From the NCBI RefSeq assembly GCF_900199455.1, contig NZ_FZQR01000028.1:1-64000 (forward strand): DNA of 64,000 bases, given 5' to 3'. The stretch comes from Mesorhizobium carmichaelinearum. GTDB lineage: Bacteria > Pseudomonadota > Alphaproteobacteria > Rhizobiales > Rhizobiaceae. The number at the start of each line of letters is the position of its first letter. The stretch's first letter is position 1. The position numbers and the translations under genes were made by a program. Under the pieces are notes generated by a model. It was not told the DNA's origin and ran no database searches. It saw only the letters and a program-made list of their open reading frames with translations. Below, one piece after another: positions 52,021-60,968 of the stretch.

Positions 52021-52968
52021 ATGGCATGGCTGAAGAAGCTCGTCGGCGCGGCCCTCATTCTGGGCGGCGCCGGCGCGGCTGCCGGTTGGCTGCTTTCGGC
52101 ACCGGTGAAACTGGATGCGGCGGCCCTGGCACAACTCGGGCCGGGCGACGCGACCAAGGGCAAGCGCATTTTCTATGCCGGCGGCTGCACCTCCTGCCAC
52201 GCGAAGCCGGGTTCGCAGGGCGATGCGCGGCTTCAACTGGTCGGTGGCCTCCAACTCAAGACCCCGTTCGGTACTTTCGTTCCGCCCAACATTTCGCAGG
52301 ACCCCAAGGACGGCATCGGTGCGTGGTCGGTCGAGGATCTCGCCAACGCCATGCTCAAGGGCGTGTCGCCGTCCGGCGAGCATTTCTATCCGGCCTTTCC
52401 CTATGCGTCCTACGCCCGCATGAAGCCATCGGGCATTGCCGATCTCTATGCCTTCCTGAAGACGCTGCCCGCAGTCGCCGGCAAGGCGCCGGCCAATTCG
52501 CTCGGTTTCCCCTTCAACATCCGTCGCGGCATCGGCCTGTGGAAACGCCTCTATCTCAGCGACCAGCCGGTTGTCGCCTTGGCCGGTGGTACGCGCGATC
52601 AGGTGGTGGCGGGCCGCTATCTGGTCGAGGGGCCTGGTCATTGCGGCGAATGCCACACGCCGCGCGACTTCGCAGGCGGCACCAAGAAAAGCGAGTGGCT
52701 GGCCGGTGCGGTGGCCGCCGAAGGCTCGGGCATCGTGCCCAACATCACATCGGGCGGCGGCCTCGCCAACTGGTCGGAAGCTGAGATCGCCAACTACCTC
52801 GAAACCGGCTTCACGCCCGATTTCGATTCCGTCGGCGGCGCCATGGTCGACGTGCAGCGCAACATGGCTGAGCTGACACCGGAGGATCGTGCCGCGATCG
52901 CCGCCTACCTCAAGGCCGTACCGCCGCACCCGAACGGTTATCCCGCACGCAAACCGGCCGCGAATTGA
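52021..52968 (+). CDS. Diheme c-type cytochrome
   Basis: 315 residues from the ATG at 52021. It starts with a hydrophobic membrane anchor or signal (WLKKLVGAALILGGAGAAAGWLL) and has two CXXCH haem sites, AGGCTSCHAKPG and GHCGECHTPRDF. Methionine ligands are plausible in HFYPAFPYASYARMK and similar phrases. It resembles gluconate/sorbitol-dehydrogenase-type cytochromes c and probably accepts electrons from the neighbouring cytochrome or a periplasmic dehydrogenase. Confidence 0.9.
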   Translation: MAWLKKLVGAALILGGAGAAAGWLLSAPVKLDAAALAQLGPGDATKGKRIFYAGGCTSCHAKPGSQGDARLQLVGGLQLKTPFGTFVPPNISQDPKDGIGAWSVEDLANAMLKGVSPSGEHFYPAFPYASYARMKPSGIADLYAFLKTLPAVAGKAPANSLGFPFNIRRGIGLWKRLYLSDQPVVALAGGTRDQVVAGRYLVEGPGHCGECHTPRDFAGGTKKSEWLAGAVAAEGSGIVPNITSGGGLANWSEAEIANYLETGFTPDFDSVGGAMVDVQRNMAELTPEDRAAIAAYLKAVPPHPNGYPARKPAAN

Positions 52969-53044
52969 TGCCCGTCCGCCCCAACCCACCGGCCTTGTAA
53001 ACGACATGCACGAAGCGCGGTGGCTGAATGCCGCGCGCTCCAGA

Positions 53045-53434
53045 TTACAGATGCCGGTCGCCGAGGAAATCGAAGCCCGTCTCGAAGAAATGATTGTAGT
53101 TGCAGGTCAGTTCCTCGCCGGGTGCGATGTCGCGCAAGGCGTAGGTTTCCTCGGGCGAGGAGACATCGCAATTCGGCTCGTCGTCATGGTTCATGTAGCG
53201 GGCGTCGTCGGCTTCGAAGACGATATAGGACGGATCGCGCCGGTCTGGGTAGGAATAGCGGTCGAGGTAGTTTTTCACCGGCCCGGTCTCGCCCTCATAG
53301 GTCTCGACGTCGATGATCCGGTCGAAGCGGGGGTCGAGCTTCCAGATCAGCGTGCCCTTGGGGATGTGGTGCTTGGCAAAGACACCGATACCTTGAATGG
53401 GCGATTTGTCGAGATAGACGTCGACGAGCAGCAT
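53045..53434 (-). CDS. SET-domain protein
   Basis: 129 residues consisting almost entirely of a SET domain: IQGIGVFAKHHIPKGTLIWKLDPRFDRII at the start, then ARYMNHDDEPNCDV (the NHxxxPN core) and GEELTCNYNHFFE near the end. SET domains are AdoMet-dependent protein-lysine methyltransferases; in bacteria the substrates are mostly unknown. The start at 53434 fits the domain; an upstream start would add a Ser/Arg-rich, non-family tail. Confidence 0.85.
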   Translation of the reverse strand: MLLVDVYLDKSPIQGIGVFAKHHIPKGTLIWKLDPRFDRIIDVETYEGETGPVKNYLDRYSYPDRRDPSYIVFEADDARYMNHDDEPNCDVSSPEETYALRDIAPGEELTCNYNHFFETGFDFLGDRHL

Positions 53435-53586
53435 AATGGACCCTTGTGCGCGTGCGGGCTTCATCGCCCGGGAAAGTCGTGCATTGGGTAACGCGCGACC
53501 ATCACAATTGCGAGTGGAAATGAGCGATGCGGAATTCAAAAAGTCATGATCGCCAAATCCAAAAGTGAACGTGCTGCCCGGAGCCC

Positions 53587-54195
53587 TCAGCGTTGCTGCA
53601 GCGCCAGACGCACGCCCAGGGCGCAGTAGATGCCGCCGACAACCTTGCCCTGCCATTTCAGCACGGTCGGATTTCGGCGCAGGAAAGCGCCGAGGCGACC
53701 GGCGCTCACGGCAAAGACGACCGTGCTGAAAAGACCGAGCATCACGAAGACAATTCCCAATACGGCCAATTGAAGCATCACGGTTCCGTTTTCGGGACGC
53801 ACGAACTGAGGCAGGAAGGCGAGGAAGAAAAGCGCGGTCTTGGGGTTGAGCACTTCAGTCAGGACAGCCTGTCGAAACGCCTTGCCGGCCGAGATCGCAA
53901 GCGCGCCGGCAGTTGGATCGGTCGGCGCCTTCTCGATGATCGCGCGGATGCCGAGGTAAACGAGATAGGCCGCGCCGATGTATTTTACGATGCTGAACAG
54001 TGTCGCCGAGGTGGCGATGATCGCCGAGATGCCGACCATCGCCATGATCGTGTGAAATATGTCGCCGGCCGCGATCCCGGCGCCGGTCGCGATCCCGACC
54101 TTCGTTCCCGAACTCGTTGCCCGGGCGATCGTCAGCAGCGTGGCCGGACCCGGAATAAAGACAAAGCCGAGCACGACGGCGATATAGGCAATCAA
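53587..54195 (-). CDS. LysE-family amino acid exporter
   Basis: 202 residues with about six membrane helices. The N-terminus IAYIAVVLGFVFIPGPATLLTIARATSSG carries the LysE/RhtB PGP motif; AGIAAGDIFHTIMAMVGISAI and KAFRQAVLTEVLNPKTALFFLAFLPQFV are conserved. The assigned start is a TTG forming a TTGA overlap with the oligopeptidase stop. A true start slightly upstream inside the oligopeptidase gene cannot be excluded, since related proteins have about six more residues. Confidence 0.87.
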   Translation of the reverse strand: MIAYIAVVLGFVFIPGPATLLTIARATSSGTKVGIATGAGIAAGDIFHTIMAMVGISAIIATSATLFSIVKYIGAAYLVYLGIRAIIEKAPTDPTAGALAISAGKAFRQAVLTEVLNPKTALFFLAFLPQFVRPENGTVMLQLAVLGIVFVMLGLFSTVVFAVSAGRLGAFLRRNPTVLKWQGKVVGGIYCALGVRLALQQR

Positions 54196-56333
54196 AGTGG
54201 ACAGATCGATAATTTGAGCGGTTCCTCGGCGAGCTGCGCCTTGCCCGTCACCTTCAGCGCGAAGGAATAGGTATAAGCGATTTCCTCAAGCCTTGAGAAC
54301 CGGCCGGACGCGCCGGCATGGCCGGAATCCATGTTGATCTTGAACAGCACCGGATTGTGGCCGCTTTTGCGGTCGCGCAGCCGCGCCACCCATTTGGCCG
54401 GTTCCCAATAGGTGACACGCGGATCGGTGAGGCCGGCGAGCGCCAGGATGGGCGGATAGTCGAGGGCGGCGACATTGTCGTAGGGCGAGTAGGCGGCGAT
54501 GGTGCGGTAGTCATCGGCCGACGCGATCGGATTGCCCCATTCCGGCCATTCCGGCGGCGTCAGTGGCAGGGTCGCGTCGAGCATGGTGGTGAGCACGTCG
54601 ACGAAGGGAACCTCGGCGACGATGCCGCCAAAGCAGTCCGGCGCCATGTTGGCGATGGCACCCATCAGCATGCCGCCGGCCGAGCCGCCTTGCGCGACCA
54701 TGCGGTCATGCGCGGTATAGCGCTCGGCAACGAGGTGGCGCGCACAGGCGATGAAATCCGTAAACGTGTTCATCTTGTGCGCCCGCTTGCCGTCATCGTA
54801 CCAGCCGTAACCCTTGTCCTTGCCGCCACGGACATGAGCGATGGCGTAGACGAAGCCGCGGTCGACCAGCGACAGGCAGTTGGTGTTGAAGGCCGCCGGC
54901 ACGGTGATGCCGTAGGAGCCGTAGCCGTAGAGCAGGCACGGTGCCGATCCATCGAGCGGCGTGTCGCGATGGTGCAGAAGCGAGATCGGCACCAGCTCGC
55001 CGTCGGCGGCGGGTGCCATCAGCCGCCTGGTGACATAATGGTCCGCATCGTGGCCGGATGGCACTTCCTGGGTCTTGAGCAGCACCCGCTCGCGGCTGCG
55101 CATATTGTAGTCGAACACCTGCGCCGGCGTCGTCATCGACGAATAGGAAAAGCGCATGATCTCGGTGTCGTATTCATAGGAGCCTGACAGACCGAGCGAG
55201 AAAGCCTCCTCATCGAGCGACAGAAGATGCTCTTCGCCATTGGCGCGGTCGCGCACGACGATGCGCGGCAGGCCCTCCTTGCGCTCGAGCCGGACCACAT
55301 GGTCCTTGAAGCCGATCACCGACAGGATCAGCCGGCCCGGCTCATGCGCCACCAGTTCCTGCCAGTTGGCGCGGACCGGATCGCTTGCCGGCGCCGTCAT
55401 GATCTTGAAGTCCTTCGCCCCGTCCGCATTGGTCAGGATGAAGAAGATGTCGCCGCCTTCCTCCAGCTCATATTGCAGGCCGGTCTCGCGTGCCGAAACC
55501 AGCCTGGGTTCGGCAAACGGATCGCTGGCGCTCAACAGGCGGTATTCCGAGGTCTCGTGATCGTTGATGCCGATCATGATCCATTGGTTGTTGCGCGTAC
55601 CGTCGACATTCATGAAGAAGCCGGGATCGGTTTCCTCATAGATCAGACGATCGTTTTCAGGGTCTTGTCCGAGCGCGTGGAACAGCACCTTTGACGGCCG
55701 GTGGTTGGGGTCGAGACGCGTATAGAAGAACCCGTCATTGCCCGCGTCCCACACGCCCGAACCGCCGGTGGCGGGAATCTGGTCTGCCAGTTCCTTGCCG
55801 TCGGTAAGGTCGCGCACGCGCAGCGTGTAGAATTCCGAACCCTTGTCGTCGAAGGCCCACAAGAGCTTGCGATGATCGGCTGAATGATCGACGCCGCCGA
55901 GCCGGAAATAGGCCTTGCCTTCCGCCTCGAGGTCGCCGTCGAGCAGGATCTGCTCGGCTCCGCCATCGCGCGGCAGACGGAAATAGCGCGGCTGCTCGCC
56001 GCCGAGCTTGAAGGAAGACCCATAGGCGTAGGGCCCGTCCTTCATCGGAACCGAAGAATCGTCTTCCTTGATGCGGCCTTTCATCTCCTTGAAAAGCTGC
56101 TTTTGGAGCTCGACCGTGTCGGCCATCAGCTTCGACTGGTAGGCGTTTTCGGCTTCGAGTTCGGCGCGGATGCCCGCATCGAGCAGGGACGGATCCCTGA
56201 ACATCTCCTGCCAGTTGTCGGCCCGCAGCCAGGCATATTCGTCGGTTCGCTTGATGCCGTGATGCGTGTCGAAAACCGGCCGCTTCTGCGGTGTTGGCGG
56301 GCTGACGATCGGAAATCGGGAAGTCTTGGTCAT
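54192..56333 (-). CDS. ptrB: S9 family oligopeptidase (oligopeptidase B type)
   Basis: 713 residues. A beta-propeller region (about 80-400) is followed by the alpha/beta-hydrolase catalytic domain. The catalytic Ser is in VAQGGSAGGMLMGA, the Asp in LALAGLTDPRVTYWEPAKW, the His in NMDSGHAGASGRF. LLYGYGSYGITVPAAFN is conserved. It cleaves small peptides in the cytoplasm, oligopeptidase B preferring basic residues. It ends in a 4-nt overlap with the LysE-type gene. Confidence 0.92.
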   Translation of the reverse strand: MTKTSRFPIVSPPTPQKRPVFDTHHGIKRTDEYAWLRADNWQEMFRDPSLLDAGIRAELEAENAYQSKLMADTVELQKQLFKEMKGRIKEDDSSVPMKDGPYAYGSSFKLGGEQPRYFRLPRDGGAEQILLDGDLEAEGKAYFRLGGVDHSADHRKLLWAFDDKGSEFYTLRVRDLTDGKELADQIPATGGSGVWDAGNDGFFYTRLDPNHRPSKVLFHALGQDPENDRLIYEETDPGFFMNVDGTRNNQWIMIGINDHETSEYRLLSASDPFAEPRLVSARETGLQYELEEGGDIFFILTNADGAKDFKIMTAPASDPVRANWQELVAHEPGRLILSVIGFKDHVVRLERKEGLPRIVVRDRANGEEHLLSLDEEAFSLGLSGSYEYDTEIMRFSYSSMTTPAQVFDYNMRSRERVLLKTQEVPSGHDADHYVTRRLMAPAADGELVPISLLHHRDTPLDGSAPCLLYGYGSYGITVPAAFNTNCLSLVDRGFVYAIAHVRGGKDKGYGWYDDGKRAHKMNTFTDFIACARHLVAERYTAHDRMVAQGGSAGGMLMGAIANMAPDCFGGIVAEVPFVDVLTTMLDATLPLTPPEWPEWGNPIASADDYRTIAAYSPYDNVAALDYPPILALAGLTDPRVTYWEPAKWVARLRDRKSGHNPVLFKINMDSGHAGASGRFSRLEEIAYTYSFALKVTGKAQLAEEPLKLSICPL

Positions 56334-56445
56334 TGCGTCTCGCTTGGAACTATCTTGAATGGTGAATGAACACGCCGATCAGGGTGGGTTCAAGGGCCGC
56401 GGCCTAGAGGTGGTGCCGGCTCCAGGAGATGGGCCGGGAGGGAAG

Positions 56446-56817
56446 ATGATGACTGTTCGATCTCGGATTGCCGCGACTTTCGCCGTTGCTTCGCTGACTC
56501 TGGTCGTTGTTGGCCAGTCTCATGCGACCGTATTCGCGGCTTGGCAAGTGGCCAATGTGCCGTTCGGCTACACGCTCAATGTGCGTAAATATCCGTCCGG
56601 CACATCGCAGAAACAGGCCGCATACCCGAACGGGACCGTCCTGCAGATGACCGGACGGTGCACCGGCGGCATAAACCTGCTCGACACCGCCAATCAACCG
56701 GCATGGAAGCAACAGCAGACGGTTCGCTATCGCTGGTGCGAGGTCTGGCACGACCCGGCCAAGAACGGCGCCTTCGTCACCGGCTGGGCCTACGGCAAGT
56801 ACATCACCCCGTATTGA
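56446..56817 (+). CDS. Small secreted SH3-like protein
   Basis: 123 residues. A signal peptide (IAATFAVASLTLVVVGQSHA) precedes a compact domain: NVPFGYTLNVRKYPSGTSQKQ, YPNGTVLQMTGRC, and WCEVWHDPAKNGAFVTGWAYGKYI. This resembles bacterial SH3 (SH3b-like) modules, often involved in cell-wall binding. Two adjacent ATGs (56446 and 56449) follow GGGAGG; either may be used. Divergent from ptrB. Confidence 0.8.
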   Translation: MMTVRSRIAATFAVASLTLVVVGQSHATVFAAWQVANVPFGYTLNVRKYPSGTSQKQAAYPNGTVLQMTGRCTGGINLLDTANQPAWKQQQTVRYRWCEVWHDPAKNGAFVTGWAYGKYITPY

Positions 56818-57268
56818 TCGACCACCAACGATTGGTGCCGCGGCGGGCGGCAGGCGAGGCATGTCGCCTGGTTGCCTGCGAAAAAGATGAGCGGCAACCT
56901 GTGGTTTTGTGGACAGGTGTGAACAACCAAGATTGTCGTTGCGATGACAAAGCAAACCAGAGCATTGAAACCTGCTTTGTGAGTTATCGCGAATGTAACG
57001 ATGAGCTGACGTAACGTCAGCCATTGCCGGTTTGGCGGGCGAAATATCGAAAAATTACATGATGCACGAAAGATTGAAGCTGATTGGCGAATAGTTGATC
57101 AACATTCATAAATATAATGCCAGGGGTGAATTGACTTACTTGCTCTGTGGTCGCATTGATGTGCCCGCGACGCGAATCGTAGCAACTCTACCTGCTCAAA
57201 ATTCGCGCAATGCCCTGCCTGTAAAAAAGGGCGCAGATCGACGTAACTCTTGTTGGGGCCTGAAGACC
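56818..57268. other. AT-rich region upstream of mucR
   Basis: About 450 bases. The part from 57,030 to 57,140 is AT-rich (including AACATTCATAAATATAATG) and is probably the mucR promoter and an autoregulatory site, as MucR binds AT-rich DNA. TTGACT at about 57,132 is a candidate -35. I see no small open frame or RNA structure with confidence. Confidence 0.4.
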
Positions 57269-57694
57269 ATGGATATTGTCGAAACACCTTCCAGAAACAA
57301 CGATGCGCTGATCGAGCTGACCGCCGATGTGGTGGCCGCCTATGTCAGCAACAATCCCGTACCGGTCGGCGAACTGCCGAACCTCATATCCGATGTCCAT
57401 GCCGCTCTCGGGCGTGTGGGCGGAACCGCCGAACAGCCTCCTGCCGACAAGCAGAAGCCGGCTGTCAACCCGAAGCGTTCGGTTCATGACGACTACATTG
57501 TCTGTCTTGAAGACGGCAAGAAGTTCAAGTCGCTCAAGCGTCACCTGATGACCCACTATGATCTGACGCCTGACCAGTATCGCGAAAAGTGGAATCTCGA
57601 CCCGAGCTATCCGATGGTTGCTCCGAACTATGCGGCAGCCCGCTCGCAGCTCGCCAAGAAGATGGGCCTTGGCCGCAAGCGCAAGGCGCGGTAA
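57269..57694 (+). CDS. mucR: MucR/Ros-family zinc-finger regulator
   Basis: 141 residues. The N-terminus ELTADVVAAYVSNNPVPVGELPNLISDVHAAL is the MucR oligomerisation region. The C-terminal DNA-binding domain has the Ros-type finger: YIVCLEDGKKFKSLKRHLMTHYDLTPDQYREKWNL. The first Cys and the two His are kept; the second Cys of Ros is Asp (CLED in place of CLEC). MucR is a nucleoid-associated-like regulator of exopolysaccharide, motility and symbiosis in rhizobia. ATG at 57269 gives the family N-terminus MDIVETP. Confidence 0.94.
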   Translation: MDIVETPSRNNDALIELTADVVAAYVSNNPVPVGELPNLISDVHAALGRVGGTAEQPPADKQKPAVNPKRSVHDDYIVCLEDGKKFKSLKRHLMTHYDLTPDQYREKWNLDPSYPMVAPNYAAARSQLAKKMGLGRKRKAR

Positions 57695-57723
57695 TCGCTG
57701 CTTTGCCAGGTCGAACCGACATC

Positions 57724-57752
57724 AACGGCGCCTTCGGGCGCCGTTTGATTTT
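57724..57752 (+). terminator. Intrinsic terminator after mucR
   Basis: AACGGCGCC-TTCG-GGCGCCGTT: a perfect 9-bp stem with a stable tetraloop, followed by TGATTTTGG. It begins 29 bp after the mucR stop and faces the convergent sufE gene. Confidence 0.85.
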
Positions 57753-57787
57753 GGGGACGCGTGAGGGTCGTGCCGACCGGAGGGGCG

Positions 57788-58216
57788 TCAGGCCGTCTGC
57801 TTGAGCGCCATCTCGGCATCGCGCTTGATGCGCTTGACCATCGAGCGAAGGCCATTGGCGCGCTGCGGCGACAGGTGCTCGTCCAGGCCGAGTGTCTTCA
57901 GCGTCGCTTCCGCATCGGTTTTCTGGATTTCGCTGGCGGTCCTTCCGGAAAACAGCGCCAGCATGATGGCGACCAGCCCGCGCACGATATGGGCGTCCGA
58001 ATCCCCGGTGAAGGTGATGACCGGATCGCTGCCCGGTCCGCGCTCGGTAGTCAGCCAGACCTGGCTGACGCAACCCGGCACCTTGTTGGCGGCGTTGCGC
58101 TCCTCATCTGGAAACGGCGGCAGAGCCTCGCCCAGTTCGATCACATAGCGGTAACGGTCTTCCCATTCGTCGAGGAACGAAAAATCGTCGCGGATCGTCT
58201 GGATCGTGGTCGTCAT
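57788..58216 (-). CDS. sufE: Cysteine desulfuration protein SufE
   Basis: 142 residues. It accepts sulfur from the desulfurase SufS for iron-sulfur cluster assembly. The sulfur-accepting Cys is in KVPGCVSQVWL; other family phrases are FLDEWEDRYRYVIELGEALPPFPD, HIVRGLVAIMLALFSGRT and SPQRANGLRSMVKRIK. Convergent with mucR. Confidence 0.95.
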   Translation of the reverse strand: MTTTIQTIRDDFSFLDEWEDRYRYVIELGEALPPFPDEERNAANKVPGCVSQVWLTTERGPGSDPVITFTGDSDAHIVRGLVAIMLALFSGRTASEIQKTDAEATLKTLGLDEHLSPQRANGLRSMVKRIKRDAEMALKQTA

Positions 58217-58317
58217 GACCCGGATATAGTCACGCAGCGGCGCCGCGTCACGGAAAAAACAAGGACACCGCGGGCGTCGAGAGGGCAGACGACCCGCGGT
58301 GCGCCGTCGAAACGGCT

Positions 58318-58353
58318 TAATTCTTTATCGGCAGCCTAATTCTTTATCGGCAG
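58318..58353. repeat. Short tandem duplication covering the stop of the DUF5330 gene
   Basis: TAATTCTTTATCGGCAG occurs twice, at 58318-58334 and 58337-58353, with a 19-base period. It includes the last codons and stop of the DUF5330 gene, so the sequence encoding LPIKN and a stop is present in two copies, the outer one beyond the functional stop. Confidence 0.85.
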
Positions 58354-58686
58354 GTTGACGGTCTCGGGCAGGACAACCTCTTGCGGCACGCTGCCTGTCA
58401 TTGTCGAGGTGTCGGGACCGGCGGACTTGTCGTCCAGCATGGCGGCCGCGATCTTGGCGGTTTCCTTGGCGCGGGCGGTGATGGTGTGCATCGCCGACTT
58501 GCCGGTTTCACAGACATCGGGCTTGCGCTCGCAGATGCCGGCAATGTCACCCACCGCGTCGCGGGCCGCGAACAGGGCCTGGATCGGCCCGACGCTTTCC
58601 TGGCCCGGCTCGTCGGAACCGACACTCAGCGGCAGCGCCAGAAGCACCAGTGAAAACCAGAAAGCCATTCTTATCAGGAAGAACAT
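58336..58686 (-). CDS. DUF5330 membrane-anchored protein
   Basis: 116 residues. One N-terminal hydrophobic helix (MFFLIRMAFWFSLVLLALPL) is followed by a small exported domain (GPIQALFAARDAVGDIAGICERKPDVCETGKSAMHTI, with two Cys) and a flexible tail ending VNLPIKN. This matches DUF5330, a short rhizobial family of unknown function. Its stop lies within a short tandem duplication. Confidence 0.85.
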   Translation of the reverse strand: MFFLIRMAFWFSLVLLALPLSVGSDEPGQESVGPIQALFAARDAVGDIAGICERKPDVCETGKSAMHTITARAKETAKIAAAMLDDKSAGPDTSTMTGSVPQEVVLPETVNLPIKN

Positions 58687-59159
58687 GCCTTGCCTCTCGT
58701 CGTGACCGGATCATGCGTCATATGGCATGAGCTCTTTTATGGGCAGGATGTTGGCACACAGGCACAAAGGACGGCTTGCACGTTCGCAGAGAATTTTCCT
58801 CAAATTTTAGGCAAATTCGAAACGAAGCGTTTTGCCGTGGATTTGTTTCATATCGGGACGATTTTCGACACCTTTTGATAACTATCTATCAGATTGTTTC
58901 CATTGCGGTTTTCTGAAATTTGGGCGGTTCTCCCTCCGTCCATGGTCCGCTCCCGGCAGGCGTCCGGAGATAACCCTCCATTTACTATGGCGGCATTTGC
59001 CCGGGTTTTCGGCCCCTGCCATCCCGATATTTGCCGCAGGCCGGGCTTTGGTCGGCGCTGCCTTATCCATTCCTTAAACGCTGGATGAGAGTTTCAGAGC
59101 CAATCAAAACAATCTGCAAAAGCAGAGCTGTTCACGACGAGTGTGAGTGCGTTGAGTTG
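58687..59159. other. Intergenic region upstream of the histidine kinase gene
   Basis: About 470 bases. The part from 58,790 to 58,900 is AT-rich (CAAATTTTAGGCAAATTCG, ACTATCTATCAGATTG) and probably contains promoters for both neighbours. A frame that extends the kinase N-terminus by up to 43 codons is open here but not protein-like. Nothing else recognisable. Confidence 0.35.
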
Positions 59160-60968
59160 ATGCCGATCAAGGCCAGATACGCTGAATTGCCTGGCGCGAT
59201 TGCCGCCGGCTGCGAACGTATGGTCCATCCCTCGATTCTCGGGCAGAGCGGCCGCGAGCGCCAGCGCCGCTTCATCGGCGTCATGCTGGCGGCGCCGTTC
59301 TTTGCCGCCGGTGCCGCGGTCACGCTGGTGACATCAGGCATGGGTGCCGCCGTGACCGTGGCCGCCATCTTCGCGGCCTTCGGTCTGTGCTGGTTCGTCG
59401 CTCTGCTGGTGGCAGCGACCGGCAAGATGGCCGCTGCGGCGCCGATCGCGCTCGCGATGGCGGCTGTTGCGCTTGGCGGTCTGATCGCTGCCGCCGGCGG
59501 GTTGAGTTCTCCTGTCGCCATGCTTGCCGTGGCGTTGCCCTTCGAAGCCTGGTGGATCGGCGCCTCGCGGCGCGCGGCCCTGTGGGGAGCGGTCTCGGCC
59601 ATTGTCGCGATTGCCCTTCAGCCTCTGGCTGGGGTTCTCTTGCCCTTCGCGGGCGCGCAGATTGCGGCCTGGCATTGGCTGATGCCGCTGGCCTGGGCGC
59701 TGACGCTGATCCCGCGCCTGTCGGCGTTCCGCGATAGCGCCGCTGCGGCTGATACGCTGGATACCGGCGACCGGCTGGAAGACATTATCGATGCGGTGGT
59801 CTTGCGGGTCGCCCGCCATGGCGAGGTGCTCGATGCGTCCGCCAAGGCGCGCACGCTTTTGAAATTGCCACCGGAACTGCTTTCAGGAACCGGCCTCTTC
59901 GACCGCGTCCACCTGTCGGACCGTGTCTCCTATCTCAGCGCCCTGGCGGACATGCGTGACGGTGCTGCCTCGCGCCGCCTCGACTTGCGCATCAGGCTGC
60001 CGCAGAGCGGCAACAGCCAGAATGACAGTCGCTTGATGGCCGACAATTATCGGCCGTTCCTGCTCGAGCTGCTGCGTGGCGAGGAGCAGAACGACGTCTT
60101 CACGCTGGTGCTGCGCGAGAATGACGAGACGGCCCGGCTGCGTGAGGAGCTCGCGCAGGCCAATGAGACGGCAGCCGCCGCGGAAGTGGCCAAGGGCCGG
60201 TTCCTAGCGGTGGTCAGCCATGAACTGCGCACGCCGTTGAACGCCATCATCGGCTTCTCGGACATGCTGCTGCATGAGATGTTCGGTGCCTTCAAGGATC
60301 CGCGCCAGAAGGAGTATGTCACCCTGGTGCGGGATTCCGGCCAGCATCTGCTGGCTGTCGTGACATCCATACTCGACGTGTCGAGGATCGAATCGGGCGC
60401 CTACACGGCGGAACCGGAGCCGTTCCGGTTCATGGAAGCCGTCGACATGTGCCAGTCGATGATGCGGCTGCAGGCGCAGGCCAAGAACATCGACCTGCAG
60501 ACGCAGATCGCTCCTGACGCCGGTGACATCAATGCCGATCGCCGCGCCGTGCAGCAGATCCTGATCAATCTGGTCTCCAATGCCATCAAGTTCACGCCCG
60601 ACGGCGGCGATGTCGTCGTCGGCGCCAAGCGGATCGGCTCGCGCCTGCATTTCTGGGTCAGGGATACCGGCATCGGCATTGCCGAGGAGGATTTCGCCAA
60701 TCTCGGCAAGCCATTCACGCAGATCCACAACGACTATACGCGCCGTTTCGAGGGGACCGGCCTTGGCCTGTCACTGGTGAAGGGGCTGGTGGCGCTGCAC
60801 GAAGGCACCATGTCGATCGAAAGCATGCCGGGCGAGGGCACTACGGTGACCATCAGCCTGCCGGTCAACGGGCCAAAGGGGCGCCCGGCGAACCAGGCAG
60901 GGGTGCTGACGATGCCGGTGACGAGGGCGAAAGGGGACAGAAATGGCTCGCTCCGCAAAACAGCCTAA
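59160..60968 (+). CDS. Sensor histidine kinase of the DivJ/PdhS-like type
   Basis: 602 residues from the ATG at 59160. Six membrane helices lie in residues 35-190 (GVMLAAPFFAAGAAVTLVTSG and others), then a PAS-like domain (about 215-330), HisKA with phospho-His in SHELRTPLNAIIGFSDMLLHEMFG, and a complete HATPase domain (NLVSNAIKFTPDGGDVVV; DTGIGIAEEDF; FEGTGLGLSLVKGLVALHEG). The H-box resembles DivJ/PleC/PdhS kinases that control DivK in the alphaproteobacterial cell cycle. The start is uncertain: no strong ribosome site; 59085 is an alternative. Confidence 0.88.
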   Translation: MPIKARYAELPGAIAAGCERMVHPSILGQSGRERQRRFIGVMLAAPFFAAGAAVTLVTSGMGAAVTVAAIFAAFGLCWFVALLVAATGKMAAAAPIALAMAAVALGGLIAAAGGLSSPVAMLAVALPFEAWWIGASRRAALWGAVSAIVAIALQPLAGVLLPFAGAQIAAWHWLMPLAWALTLIPRLSAFRDSAAAADTLDTGDRLEDIIDAVVLRVARHGEVLDASAKARTLLKLPPELLSGTGLFDRVHLSDRVSYLSALADMRDGAASRRLDLRIRLPQSGNSQNDSRLMADNYRPFLLELLRGEEQNDVFTLVLRENDETARLREELAQANETAAAAEVAKGRFLAVVSHELRTPLNAIIGFSDMLLHEMFGAFKDPRQKEYVTLVRDSGQHLLAVVTSILDVSRIESGAYTAEPEPFRFMEAVDMCQSMMRLQAQAKNIDLQTQIAPDAGDINADRRAVQQILINLVSNAIKFTPDGGDVVVGAKRIGSRLHFWVRDTGIGIAEEDFANLGKPFTQIHNDYTRRFEGTGLGLSLVKGLVALHEGTMSIESMPGEGTTVTISLPVNGPKGRPANQAGVLTMPVTRAKGDRNGSLRKTA

